From NCBI RefSeq assembly GCF_030997045.1, contig NZ_CP116899.1, positions 372,001 to 436,000 on the forward strand: 64,000 nt of DNA. The letters run 5' to 3'. This DNA comes from Microbulbifer sp. TB1203. Its GTDB lineage: Bacteria; Pseudomonadota; Gammaproteobacteria; Pseudomonadales; Cellvibrionaceae. Shown piece by piece: positions 50,791 to 59,504 of this stretch; the stretch's first letter is position 1, and every line of letters begins with the position of its first letter. Below the pieces are notes generated by a model. The model was not told the origin of the DNA. It saw nothing but the letters and a program-made list of their open reading frames with translations, and searched no databases. Position numbers and translations under genes: made by a program.

Positions 50791-50907
50791 ATGCGGAATG
50801 CCGGGAGCGCCAATCCGATCGACCAGTACTTCTGGTCCCCGAGGTCATTGCAAGCCTTCACAGGCCACTGCAACATCGGCCGTCCGTTCTTCCGGATGCT
50901 GCCGCCC

Positions 50908-51774
50908 ATGAACCAATCCCCCCATGAAATAAATCTCGAATTCGACGGCAAGACCATCGCCGCCCGCCGCTGGGGCAGTCCCGATGGCAAACCGGTGCTG
51001 GCCCTGCATGGCTGGCTGGACAACTGCGCCAGTTTTGACCGCCTGGCGCCGCTGCTGGAAGGGCTCGATCTGGTGGCGGTGGATATGGCCGGCCACGGGC
51101 GCAGCTACCACCGCTCGCGGGATGCCAACTACAACATCTGGGAGGAGGTGGAGGATGTGCTGGGCATGGCTCACGCCCTGGGCTGGCGCAGGTTTTCCCT
51201 GCTGGCCCACTCCCGCGGCGCGGTGGCGGCGATGCTCACCGCCGGCACCTTCCCCGACCGGGTGGAGCGCTTGGCGCTGATCGACGGCCTGGTGCCGCCG
51301 CCGGCGGAGGATGCCGATGCCCCGGAGATTCTCGCCAGGGCCATCGCCCAGCGGGCCCGCTACGGCGGGCGCAAACCGCGTCGGTTCGACAGCCTGGAGG
51401 CCGCGGTGGAGGCTCGCCGCAACGGCCTCTTCCGCCTCTCCGGGGAAGCGGCCCAGGCTCTCACCGAACGCGGCACCCGCCCCCTGGACGGCGGGATGAC
51501 CTGGAGCAGCGACCCCCGCCTGATGTCCACCTCCACCGCCAAACTCAACAACGCCCAGGTGCAGGCCTTCCTGGACCGGGCCACCATGCCCATCCGCCTG
51601 GTTATCGCCGAGGAGGGCATCGCCGATATGATCGGGCGCCTGCGCCCGGTGCTGGAAAGTCGCGGGAATATCGAGGTGCGGGAAATGCCCGGCGGCCATC
51701 ACCTGCACATGGAGGAGGGCGCCGAACCCATCGCCGAATGGTTCGGCCCCTTCCTGCGCAGCGAAACCGTGTAG
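50908..51774 (+). CDS. alpha/beta hydrolase
   Basis: 288 residues, cytoplasmic. HGWLDNCASFDRLAPLL gives the oxyanion loop, LLAHSRGAVAAML the nucleophile elbow (AHSRG with Ser), and GGHHLHMEEG the catalytic His. This resembles the serine hydrolase-like (SERHL) branch of the superfamily. The substrate is unknown. The ATG at 50908 is taken because earlier codons lack family resemblance; 50896 is possible. It ends at a perfect REP-like palindrome. Confidence 0.82.
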   Translation: MNQSPHEINLEFDGKTIAARRWGSPDGKPVLALHGWLDNCASFDRLAPLLEGLDLVAVDMAGHGRSYHRSRDANYNIWEEVEDVLGMAHALGWRRFSLLAHSRGAVAAMLTAGTFPDRVERLALIDGLVPPPAEDADAPEILARAIAQRARYGGRKPRRFDSLEAAVEARRNGLFRLSGEAAQALTERGTRPLDGGMTWSSDPRLMSTSTAKLNNAQVQAFLDRATMPIRLVIAEEGIADMIGRLRPVLESRGNIEVREMPGGHHLHMEEGAEPIAEWFGPFLRSETV

Positions 51775-51810
51775 GAGCGGCGGGGCGGATGGCCGCCCCG
51801 CCGCTCCTAC
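51771..51810. repeat. perfect gtaggagcgg-family palindrome
   Basis: Arms 51771-51788 and 51793-51810 (gtaggagcggcggggcgg and complement) pair perfectly around 4 bases. The left arm overlaps the hydrolase stop codon TAG, so the repeat forms the very end of that gene. Confidence 0.9.
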
Positions 51811-51817
51811 AGGGGAC

Positions 51818-52162
51818 TCAAAAAGGCAGCCGCTTCGAATAGCACCCCGGATCCATCTCCCGCACCTCCACCGTCACCGCCGGCACCCCGTCGGCAAACT
51901 GGCACAGGCAGTTGAACACCGCGGAACTCACCGCTTCGCGCTCCTGTTCGTTGCGGCCTTCCAGCAGGCGCACCTCGGCGTGAACGAAGCAGCCGCCCTT
52001 TTCCCCGGCGATAAAGTGATGGTAGGGAAGGGCGCGGGTCTTGATGGTGTGGGGGGCGAAGAGCCCGGTCTGGCTCAGGGCCTCCTGGGCCGCGCTGACC
52101 AGCGCGCTGATGGAGACCTTGTCTTCCAGCTTGTGGGCGTATTCGATGACCAGATGGGGCAT
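51818..52162 (-). CDS. 5-carboxymethyl-2-hydroxymuconate isomerase family protein
   Basis: 114 residues of the tautomerase superfamily. The protein starts MPHLVIEYAHKLED, so the catalytic Pro1 is exposed after Met removal, and includes YHHFIAGEKGGCFVHAEVRLLEGR. In E. coli HpcD this enzyme acts in homoprotocatechuate degradation, but no other genes of that pathway are nearby, so the real substrate is open. The ATG at 52162 is required for Pro1. Confidence 0.88.
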   Translation of the reverse strand: MPHLVIEYAHKLEDKVSISALVSAAQEALSQTGLFAPHTIKTRALPYHHFIAGEKGGCFVHAEVRLLEGRNEQEREAVSSAVFNCLCQFADGVPAVTVEVREMDPGCYSKRLPF

Positions 52163-52254
52163 GGGCGTCTCTTTCCGGCTTCGGTTTTCCCTATAAAGCT
52201 TAGCGGAAGAAGGCTCAGCGGAGTCCGGGGAGAGTGTGATACCGGGCGGAAGGA

Positions 52255-52277
52255 CAAGGTGCGCCGGGCGCACCTTG
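52255..52277. repeat. short perfect hairpin between folE and the isomerase gene
   Basis: caaggtgcgc and gcgcaccttg pair across 3 bases. It lacks a T run, so it is more likely a dispersed palindrome, related to the gtgcgca repeat at 59421-59475, than a classical terminator. Confidence 0.5.
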
Positions 52278-52291
52278 GGGTTTGCCCGGGT

Positions 52292-52831
52292 TCAGCGGAT
52301 CAGGGACAGGAACTCGTTGCGGGTGGCCTGGGAGGAGCGGAAGGTGCCCAGCATGGCGGAGGTCTTCATCACTGAATTCTGTTTCTCCACCCCGCGCATC
52401 ATCATGCACATATGCTTGGCCTCGATAATGACCCCCACGCCGGCGGCGCCGGTGACCCGCAGCAGGGTCTCGGCGATCTCCACCGTCAGCTGTTCCTGGA
52501 TCTGCAGGCGCCGCGCGAACATGTCCACGATTCGCGCCACCTTGGACAGGCCCACCACCTTGCCGTCGGGGATATAGGCCACATGGGCCTTGCCGATAAA
52601 CGGCAGCAGGTGGTGCTCGCACAGCGAATAGAGTTCGATATCCTTGACCAGCACCATCTCGCTGCAGTCGGAGGGGAAGAGGGCACCATTGACCACTTCG
52701 TCCACCGTCTGCCGGTAGCCGCGGGTCAGGTAATCCATGGCCTTGGCGGCGCGCGCCGGGGTATCCCGCAGACCCGGGCGTTGCGGGTCCTCGCCGATTG
52801 CTTCGATAATTCGCGCGTAGTGTTCGTTCAT
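52292..52831 (-). CDS. folE: GTP cyclohydrolase I
   Basis: 179 residues. First step of tetrahydrofolate synthesis. The zinc ligands are in SLCEHHLLPF (Cys and His) and AKHMCMMMRG (His and Cys); GLSKVARIVDMFARRLQIQE and GVEKQNSVMKTSAMLG are further signatures. The length is slightly shorter than E. coli FolE at the N-terminus, as in many homologs. Divergent from prmB. Confidence 0.97.
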   Translation of the reverse strand: MNEHYARIIEAIGEDPQRPGLRDTPARAAKAMDYLTRGYRQTVDEVVNGALFPSDCSEMVLVKDIELYSLCEHHLLPFIGKAHVAYIPDGKVVGLSKVARIVDMFARRLQIQEQLTVEIAETLLRVTGAAGVGVIIEAKHMCMMMRGVEKQNSVMKTSAMLGTFRSSQATRNEFLSLIR

Positions 52832-52903
52832 CTCGGTTGACTTGCGATATTGAAAGACGCGCTACCCTAAGCGTTTGTTACCCCTTAGTAAAGGACAGAG
52901 TTG

Positions 52904-53821
52904 ATGATAGAAAAGCGTGAGGCCAGCGAGCTGTGTACGGTGCTGGACTATATCCGCTGGGGAACCAGCCGTTTCAACGAGGCCGGGCTCTGGTTCGGCC
53001 ACGGCACCGACAATGCCTGGGACGAGGCTCTGCTGCTGGTGATGCACGCCCTGCACCTGCCCCTGGACAGCAAGCCGGAGGTGCTGCAGGCCCGCCTGAC
53101 CACGGAGGAGCGGCGCGAAGTGATCGCGCTGCTGGAGCGGAGGGTCGATGAGCGGTTACCGGCCCCCTATCTCACCCACGAGGCCTGGTTCTGCGATATC
53201 CCATTTTACGTGGACAGCCGGGTGCTGGTGCCCCGTTCGCCGATCGGCGAGCTGATTCGCGGTGAATTCCAGCCCTGGCTGCAGGGGGAGCCGCTGGCGG
53301 TGCTGGACCTCTGTTGCGGCAGCGGCTGTATCGGTATCGCCAGCGCCATGGCCTTTCCCGAGGCGCGGGTGGACCTGAGCGACATCTCTGCCGAGGCCCT
53401 GGAAGTGGCGCAGATCAATATCAACCGCCACCATCTCAACCAGCGGGTGCGCGCCGTGCAGTCGGACCTGTTCTCCGGTCTCGAGGGCTGCAGCTACGAC
53501 CTGATCCTGTGCAATCCCCCCTATGTGGATGCCCGCGACCTGGCGGAGATGCCCGCGGAGTACCGTGCGGAACCGGAGATCGCCCTGGGCTCCGGCGACG
53601 ACGGCCTCGACTTCACCCGCAGGCTGCTGCGCGAGGCGGTGGACCACCTGCAGCCGGAGGGGCTGCTGGTGTGCGAGGTGGGCAACAGCTGGGAGGCGCT
53701 GGAGGAGGCCTTTCCGCAGGTGCCCTTCGTGTGGCCGGAACTGGAGCAGGGCGGCCACGGGGTCTTTGTGATCCGCCGCGAGGAACTGCTGGCCTACCGG
53801 AAGTTTTTCAACGGCCGGTAA
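52904..53821 (+). CDS. prmB: protein-(glutamine-N5) methyltransferase, ribosomal protein L3-specific
   Basis: 305 residues. Methylates a glutamine of ribosomal protein L3. The SAM site VLDLCCGSGCIGIASAMAFP and the NPPY catalytic motif (ILCNPPYVDARDL) are present, and SRVLVPRSPIGELI with the aroC neighbour identify the PrmB branch rather than PrmC. The ATG at 52904 is the family start. aroC lies 188 bases downstream, the conserved gammaproteobacterial order prmB-aroC. Confidence 0.95.
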   Translation: MIEKREASELCTVLDYIRWGTSRFNEAGLWFGHGTDNAWDEALLLVMHALHLPLDSKPEVLQARLTTEERREVIALLERRVDERLPAPYLTHEAWFCDIPFYVDSRVLVPRSPIGELIRGEFQPWLQGEPLAVLDLCCGSGCIGIASAMAFPEARVDLSDISAEALEVAQININRHHLNQRVRAVQSDLFSGLEGCSYDLILCNPPYVDARDLAEMPAEYRAEPEIALGSGDDGLDFTRRLLREAVDHLQPEGLLVCEVGNSWEALEEAFPQVPFVWPELEQGGHGVFVIRREELLAYRKFFNGR

Positions 53822-54009
53822 TCGGTGTTCGCGGCAGCGGGTTGCGTTTCAATCCAATCACCCGCCGCCCGAATCCTCTATAATGCGCCGCTTTCCTCGG
53901 ATATACCCGGGTCTCAGAGTTCAAATGGCTCAATGTGGCACAAAGCCGCCTCGAGCTTGAATTCCGGAACTAGATAAATCACTGATTGGCAGGCAGGGAA
54001 TTTCACATT

Positions 54010-55101
54010 ATGTCGGGCAACACTTTTGGCAAGCTGTTTTGCGTCACCACTTTCGGCGAGAGCCACGGCCCGGCATTGGGCTGTATCGTGGACGGCTGCC
54101 CCCCCGGGCTGGAGATCAGCGAGGCGGATATCCAGCTGGAGCTGGACCGGCGCAAGCCCGGCACTTCCCGCTACACCACCCAGCGGCGCGAGGCGGACCA
54201 GGTGAAGATTCTCTCCGGTGTGTTCGAAGGCAAGACCACCGGTACACCCATCGGCCTGCTGATCGAAAACACCGACCAGCGCTCCAAGGACTACGCCAAT
54301 ATCGCCGAACAGGTGCGCCCGGCCCACGCGGACTACACCTACTGGCAGAAATACGGCCTGCGCGACTACCGCGGCGGCGGCCGTTCGTCGGCGCGGGAGA
54401 CCGCCATGCGCGTGGCCGCCGGGGCCATCGCCAAGCAGTGGCTGCGCCAACAGTACGGTATAGAGGTGCGCGGTTACCTGTCGCAGTTGGGGCCCATCCG
54501 GGTGGAAAAGCTGGACTGGGACCAGGTGGGGCAGAACCCCTTTTTCTGCCCCGATGCCGATAAGGTCCCGGAGATGGAGGACTACATGCAGGCGCTGATC
54601 AAGGAGGGCAACTCCATCGGCGCGCGGATTTCGGTGCACGCCAGCGGCGTGCCCGCGGGCCTGGGCGAGCCCATCTTCGACCGCCTGGATGCGGACCTGG
54701 CCCACGCGCTGATGAGCATCAATGCGGTCAAGGGCGTGGAGATCGGTGCGGGCTTCGCCAGCGTGGAGCAGAAGGGCACGGAGCACCGCGATGAGATAAC
54801 CCCTGAGGGATTCCTCTCCAACAATGCCGGCGGCGTGCTCGGCGGCATCTCCAGCGGCCAGGACATCATCGCGCACATCGCCCTCAAACCCACTTCCAGC
54901 CTGCGCCTTCCCGGGCGCAGCATCGATGTGCACGGCAATCCCATCGAGGTGGTTACCAAGGGCCGCCACGACCCTTGCGTGGGCATCCGCGCGACGCCCA
55001 TCGCCGAGGCCATGATGGCCCTGGTGCTGGTGGACCACGCCCTGCGCCAGCGCGCGCAAAACGGCGATGTGCAGCCGGGTGTGGTGACCGTAACGGGGTA
55101 A
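54010..55101 (+). CDS. aroC: chorismate synthase
   Basis: 363 residues. Last common step of aromatic amino acid synthesis, requiring reduced FMN. Motifs GESHGPALGCIVDGCPPGL, RGGGRSSARETAMRVAAGA and, near the end, VGIRATPIAEAMMALVLVDH are intact. The ATG at 54010 gives the standard MSGNTFGKLF start. It is followed by a paired REP-like repeat. Confidence 0.98.
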   Translation: MSGNTFGKLFCVTTFGESHGPALGCIVDGCPPGLEISEADIQLELDRRKPGTSRYTTQRREADQVKILSGVFEGKTTGTPIGLLIENTDQRSKDYANIAEQVRPAHADYTYWQKYGLRDYRGGGRSSARETAMRVAAGAIAKQWLRQQYGIEVRGYLSQLGPIRVEKLDWDQVGQNPFFCPDADKVPEMEDYMQALIKEGNSIGARISVHASGVPAGLGEPIFDRLDADLAHALMSINAVKGVEIGAGFASVEQKGTEHRDEITPEGFLSNNAGGVLGGISSGQDIIAHIALKPTSSLRLPGRSIDVHGNPIEVVTKGRHDPCVGIRATPIAEAMMALVLVDHALRQRAQNGDVQPGVVTVTG

Positions 55102-55172
55102 GTCGTGCGTTAAGTTTCTGTGAATGGCGGAGGGATGAGCGGAAAACCGGCGAGGGCCGGTTCACTTCTTCT

Positions 55173-55245
55173 GTAGGAGCGGCCGTTGGCCGCGATCGGC
55201 GGTGGTTTATATCCCGTCCGATCGCGGCCAACGGCCGCTCCTTAC
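55173..55245. repeat. paired gtaggagcgg-family inverted repeat after aroC
   Basis: Arms 55173-55199 and 55218-55245 pair apart from one inserted base (gtaggagcggccgttggccg and complement). It lies between the converging aroC and outer-membrane protein genes. Confidence 0.85.
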
Positions 55246-55266
55246 AATCTTGCGAGTCCCGAGTCC

Positions 55267-56016
55267 TTACAGGTGGAGATTCAGCCCCAGGTAGGGTCCC
55301 TTGATCTCCAGATCGCTCTGCAGGGAGTCCAGCTCTTTCAGGTCCAGGGTCATCATCCGGTAGCCGGCCTCGACCGCGAAGTCCGCCGCGGGCATAAAGT
55401 CCCAGCGCACTTTGGCGGTGAAGTCGGTGTGGGAGTCGCCTCGGTAGCTGGTGCCGTTACCCTGGGCGATGATGGACCAGCCGGTGAACGGCAGGTCGAA
55501 GCGGGCCATGGCATAGGCCATGGGGAGTACGCCGGCCAGCTCGATATTTTCCGTCTGGTCTTCGCTCGCCACTTCCAGGGCGCCGTCGTACCGGCGCGCG
55601 GTCAGACCCAGGTCCAGGTTGACCCAGTTGTCGAGGATTTCGTAATAGAGAGTGGCGTCGGTGTGGGACAGGTCCATATTGGCGCTGATTTCGGTGTTGG
55701 CCGTGAAGGTCTCGTCATCAAAAGTGACGGGTTTTCCCAGCATGGCCGTACCATCGGTTTCCACACTGCTGTGGGCCACCAGGATATTCGGGATCAGCGG
55801 AACCGGGTGTTCCAGTGCGGCCTGGATGAAGGTGATGTTGTCTTCCGCCAGGGAAAACTCGTCGACGTCGAAGTCGTCCGCACCGAGATTGCCGCTGTAG
55901 CTGGGCTGCCAGACGCCGGCGCTGGCGTCGAAGCCGAGGATGGTATCGGCACTGGCGGCGCCGCTGGTCAGGGCCGTGCTCAAAATCAGACTCTGGACAA
56001 GTGTTGTTTTTCTCAT
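55267..56016 (-). CDS. TIGR04219-type outer membrane beta-barrel protein
   Basis: 249 residues with a signal peptide (about 1-23, ...GAASA-DT). Alternating hydrophobic strands run through the sequence and the protein ends with GPYLGLNLHL, a terminal beta-strand closing in a hydrophobic residue as outer-membrane barrels do. DTILGFDASAGVWQPSYSG at the mature N-terminus is typical of the TIGR04219 group, as I recall it. The function is unknown. Confidence 0.8.
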   Translation of the reverse strand: MRKTTLVQSLILSTALTSGAASADTILGFDASAGVWQPSYSGNLGADDFDVDEFSLAEDNITFIQAALEHPVPLIPNILVAHSSVETDGTAMLGKPVTFDDETFTANTEISANMDLSHTDATLYYEILDNWVNLDLGLTARRYDGALEVASEDQTENIELAGVLPMAYAMARFDLPFTGWSIIAQGNGTSYRGDSHTDFTAKVRWDFMPAADFAVEAGYRMMTLDLKELDSLQSDLEIKGPYLGLNLHL

Positions 56017-56054
56017 GGATTCTCTCCGTTATTGGGCTGTGGGGAAGTGTACTA

Positions 56055-56972
56055 TTATTTTCCCGTCGTGCGGCTATTCGCGCCAGCCTCCTCCCCTGAA
56101 GTGTGAGCAGCTGCAAAAAGCAGTTGCTGCAGGGCGCTGGCGGCGTTGCTAAGGGTGCGTGCGCGGTGACTGATAACCCCCAGATTGCGCACAATGTGCA
56201 GTTTTTCCACCGGCAGTATCGCCAGGCTGTCGTCCACCAGGGTGCGCGGCAGGACGCTCCAGCCGAGGCCGACGCCGGCCATCATCTTGATGGTTTCCAG
56301 GAAGTTGGTGGCCAGCTTGGCGGTGAGCTTCAACCCCCGGTTGTCGAACTCGCGCTTGATCAGTCGCCCGGTATAGGTGTTCAGGTCTGGCAGTATGGCC
56401 GGGTAGCGGGCCAGGTCGGGAAGATCCAGAGCCGGCATCTGCGCCAGGGGGTGGTCCGGCGCGGCCACCACCACACAGGGATCGGGCCAGATGACGTGGG
56501 CTTCCAGGCTGGGGTATTCCCTGAGCGCCAGGGTGACCACCGCCAGTTCGTACTCACCGGCCATCAGTGCCTCGTAGGCTCGCTCGGAGTCCACGAAATT
56601 GATGTCCAGTGCCACTTCGGGGTAGCGGGTGCTGAATTCCTTCAGCACCGGCGGCAGGTGGTGCAGGCCCACGTGGTGGCTGGTGGCGATACGCAGGCTG
56701 CCGCCCACCTCCGTTCCCAGGGCCCGCAGCTCCCGTTCCGCCTCGCTCACTTCGTTGAGGATATGCCGCGCCCGGGGCAGCAGTGCGCGCCCGGCGTCGG
56801 TGAGCTGCAGTTTGCGGCCGATGCGGTCGAACAGCGGTGTGCCCAACTGCTGTTCCAGGGCGGCCAGGCGCTTGCTGACAGCCGGTTGGGTAAGATGCAA
56901 CTGCTCCGCGGCCTCGGAGACCGAGCCCTGTTCGGCGATACTTAAGAAGGCTTTTAGCCACTGGATTTCCAT
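56055..56972 (-). CDS. LysR-family transcriptional regulator
   Basis: 305 residues: an N-terminal winged HTH (MEIQWLKAFLSIAEQGSVSE, then LTQPAVSKRLAALEQQLG) and a periplasmic-binding-like effector domain. It is divergent from leuC, the position held in pseudomonads by a LysR regulator next to leuCDB, so control of leucine synthesis is plausible but unproven; in sequence style it is also close to MetR. The ATG at 56972 is the real start. The frame runs open into the repeat upstream, which is not part of the protein. Confidence 0.9.
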   Translation of the reverse strand: MEIQWLKAFLSIAEQGSVSEAAEQLHLTQPAVSKRLAALEQQLGTPLFDRIGRKLQLTDAGRALLPRARHILNEVSEAERELRALGTEVGGSLRIATSHHVGLHHLPPVLKEFSTRYPEVALDINFVDSERAYEALMAGEYELAVVTLALREYPSLEAHVIWPDPCVVVAAPDHPLAQMPALDLPDLARYPAILPDLNTYTGRLIKREFDNRGLKLTAKLATNFLETIKMMAGVGLGWSVLPRTLVDDSLAILPVEKLHIVRNLGVISHRARTLSNAASALQQLLFAAAHTSGEEAGANSRTTGK

Positions 56973-57014
56973 TGGGTGGGGCTCCGTAGTTGGCAGTGGA
57001 GGCGGCCCTGCTGC

Positions 57015-57118
57015 CGGGGGCTTTTTGCGGGACACGGGCTGGGCGCCCCCCTTAAATACGTCCCTGTACGCTCTCCGCGGCCATCCGTGGCCGCAGAAGG
57101 TCCCGCAAAAAGCCCCCG
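57015..57118. repeat. structured repeat with conserved 41-bp core (copy B)
   Basis: A perfect 19-base stem (57015-57033 with 57100-57118, cgggggctttttgcgggac) encloses the 41-base core 57029-57069, identical to 12860-12900, and a small hairpin gcggcc/ggccgc. The outer and small stems differ in sequence from copy A yet remain paired. It lies in the LysR-leuC intergenic region, between two divergent promoters. No gene lies in 56973-57330. Confidence 0.85.
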
Positions 57119-57330
57119 ACATCAGGTCCTTCGCATTAGGCCTCAGTATTCTTCCCCGGGTCCCGAGTCCCGAAACCTACGAAAATGCGCTGAAGCCGGG
57201 CTCTACCACATATTCCATAAAGGACTTCACTATATAATAAATATAAATTGATGTTATTCAATGCCCGGTATTAGACTTGCCCCAAATTCCGCATTCCGCA
57301 TTCATTATTCCGCATTTAGAGGACACGGCG

Positions 57331-58767
57331 ATGGCCGGGCAGACGCTCTACGACAAACTCTGGCAGGACCATCTGGTGAAGAGCCGCGATGATGGCACTG
57401 CGCTGATCTATATCGACCGCCACCTGATCCACGAGGTTACCTCGCCCCAGGCGTTTGAAGGCCTGCGCCTGGCCGGGCGCAAACCCTGGCGCACCGACTC
57501 GGTGGTCGCCACCCCGGACCACAACGTGCCCTCGGACGCGGCGGAGCGCGCCGCGGGCCTGGATGGCATCCGCGATGAGATCGCCCGCCTGCAGGTGCAG
57601 ACGCTGGACGAGAACTGCCGGGATTTCGGCGTGGTGCAGTTCGGCATCAATGAGCCGGGGCAGGGCATTGTGCATGTGATTGGCCCGGAGACCGGCGCCA
57701 CCCTGCCGGGTATGACGGTGGTGTGCGGTGATTCCCACACTTCCACCCACGGTGCGCTGGGGGCGCTGGCCCACGGTATCGGCACCTCCGAGGTGGAGCA
57801 TGTGATGGCCACCCAGTGCCTGATCCAGAAGAAAATGAAGAACATGCTGGTGCGTGTGGACGGCGAACTGGGCCCGGGCGTGACCGCGAAAGACGTGGTG
57901 CTGGCGATCATCGGCAAGATCGGTACCGCCGGCGGCACCGGCTATGCGATCGAGTTCGGCGGCTCGGCAATCCGCAAGCTGTCGATGGAGGGCCGTATGA
58001 CCGTGTGCAACATGGCCATCGAGGCGGGCGCGCGCGCCGGCATGGTGGCGGTGGATCAGGTCACCCTCGACTACGTGAAAGGCAAACCCTATGCACCGAA
58101 AGGTGAACAGTGGGATAAAGCGGTGGAAGCCTGGAGCCGGTTGCATTCCGATGACGATGCGGTTTTCGATGCAGTGGTGGAGCTGGCCGCGGAAGAAATC
58201 GAACCGCAGGTGAGCTGGGGCACTTCTCCGGAAATGGTGGCACCGGTCAATGCGCTGGTGCCGGACCCCGCGGCCGAGGCGGACGCCACCCGGCGCGCCG
58301 GTATTCAGCGCGCGCTGGAGTACATGGGCCTGAACGCGGGCCAGAAGATCACCGATATCAAGCTGGACCGGGTGTTTATCGGCTCCTGCACCAACTCCCG
58401 TATCGAGGATCTGCGCGCGGCGGCGGCGGTGGCCAAGGGCCGCAGGAAAGCCGACAGCGTCAAACAGGTACTGGTGGTTCCCGGCTCCCAGGCGGTAAAA
58501 GCCCAGGCGGAAAAAGAGGGCCTGGACAAGGTGTTTATCGAGGCCGGCTTCGAGTGGCGCGAGCCCTCCTGTTCCATGTGCCTGGCGATGAATGCGGACA
58601 AGCTGGGCGCGGGCGAACACTGCGCCTCCACTTCCAACCGCAATTTTGAGGGGCGCCAGGGCTACGGCGGCCGCACCCACCTGGTGAGCCCGGGTATGGC
58701 GGCGGCCGCGGCGATCGCCGGCCACTTTGTCGATGTGCGCGAAATGCAAAAGGAGGCCGTCCAATGA
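57331..58767 (+). CDS. leuC: 3-isopropylmalate dehydratase, large subunit
   Basis: 478 residues. Isomerises 2-isopropylmalate to 3-isopropylmalate using a 4Fe-4S cluster. Cluster cysteines are in VFIGSCTNSRIEDL and EPSCSMCLAMN; VCGDSHTSTHGALGALAHGI is a further aconitase-family motif. The ATG at 57331 has AGAGGA before it. Its stop overlaps the leuD start as ATGA, so the two subunits are translationally coupled. Confidence 0.98.
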   Translation: MAGQTLYDKLWQDHLVKSRDDGTALIYIDRHLIHEVTSPQAFEGLRLAGRKPWRTDSVVATPDHNVPSDAAERAAGLDGIRDEIARLQVQTLDENCRDFGVVQFGINEPGQGIVHVIGPETGATLPGMTVVCGDSHTSTHGALGALAHGIGTSEVEHVMATQCLIQKKMKNMLVRVDGELGPGVTAKDVVLAIIGKIGTAGGTGYAIEFGGSAIRKLSMEGRMTVCNMAIEAGARAGMVAVDQVTLDYVKGKPYAPKGEQWDKAVEAWSRLHSDDDAVFDAVVELAAEEIEPQVSWGTSPEMVAPVNALVPDPAAEADATRRAGIQRALEYMGLNAGQKITDIKLDRVFIGSCTNSRIEDLRAAAAVAKGRRKADSVKQVLVVPGSQAVKAQAEKEGLDKVFIEAGFEWREPSCSMCLAMNADKLGAGEHCASTSNRNFEGRQGYGGRTHLVSPGMAAAAAIAGHFVDVREMQKEAVQ

Positions 58768-59411
58768 AGGCTTTTACCCAACATTCGGGGCTGGTGGCGC
58801 CGATGGACCGCGCCAATGTGGATACCGACCTGATTATTCCCAAGCAGTTCTTGAAATCCATCAAGCGCACCGGCTTCGGCCCCAACCTGTTCGACGAGCT
58901 GCGCTACCTGGACGAGGGCCAGCCGGGACAGGACTGCTCCAAGCGGCCGCTGAACCCGGAGTTTCCGCTGAACTTTCCGCGCTACAAAGGCGCCTCGGTG
59001 CTGTTGGCGCGCAAGAATTTCGGTTGCGGTTCCAGCCGGGAACACGCCCCCTGGGCCCTGGACGACTACGGCTTCCGCGCGGTAATTGCGCCGAGTTTTG
59101 CCGATATCTTTTTCAACAACTGCTTCAAGAACGGCCTGCTGCCGATCGTGCTGGACGAGGTCGTTGTGGATCAGCTGTTCCAGGAGATGTACGCGCAGGA
59201 AGGCTATGAGCTGACCATCGATCTGGAAAAACAGCAGGTGGTGAAGCCGAACGGGGACACCATCGCTTTTGAGGTGGACAGCTTCCGCAGGCACTGCCTG
59301 CTGAACGGCCTCGACGATATCGGCCTCACCCTGGAAGACGCGGATGCGATCCGCGCCTATGAAGCCAAGCGCCGCGAGCAGTCGCCCTGGCTGTTTGACG
59401 CGGTCAAGTGA
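58764..59411 (+). CDS. leuD: 3-isopropylmalate dehydratase, small subunit
   Basis: 215 residues. The swivelling small subunit, with DTDLIIPKQFLKSIKRTGFG at the start and ARKNFGCGSSREHAPWAL in the middle. The ATG overlaps leuC by 4 bases and an AGGAGG lies before it inside leuC. A 21-base paired inverted repeat separates it from leuB. Confidence 0.98.
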   Translation: MKAFTQHSGLVAPMDRANVDTDLIIPKQFLKSIKRTGFGPNLFDELRYLDEGQPGQDCSKRPLNPEFPLNFPRYKGASVLLARKNFGCGSSREHAPWALDDYGFRAVIAPSFADIFFNNCFKNGLLPIVLDEVVVDQLFQEMYAQEGYELTIDLEKQQVVKPNGDTIAFEVDSFRRHCLLNGLDDIGLTLEDADAIRAYEAKRREQSPWLFDAVK

Positions 59412-59420
59412 TCTGGTGAG

Positions 59421-59475
59421 GTAGGGTGTGCCGTGCGCACCTTTGGCCTTGGACGGTGCGCACGGCGCACCCTAC
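59421..59475. repeat. inverted repeat between leuD and leuB
   Basis: Arms 59421-59441 and 59455-59475 (gtagggtgtgccgtgcgcac and near-complement, one mismatch) form a large stem in the intercistronic space. It may attenuate or stabilise the leuCDB message. Confidence 0.75.
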
Positions 59476-59504
59476 GAAGTGGTGAATAAATTAAGGGAAC
59501 AGAT

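Noticed and set aside
56973..57122. N-terminal extension of the LysR regulator through the repeat
   Set aside because: These codons come from the structured repeat (copy B). LysR proteins begin at the winged helix, which starts at 56972.
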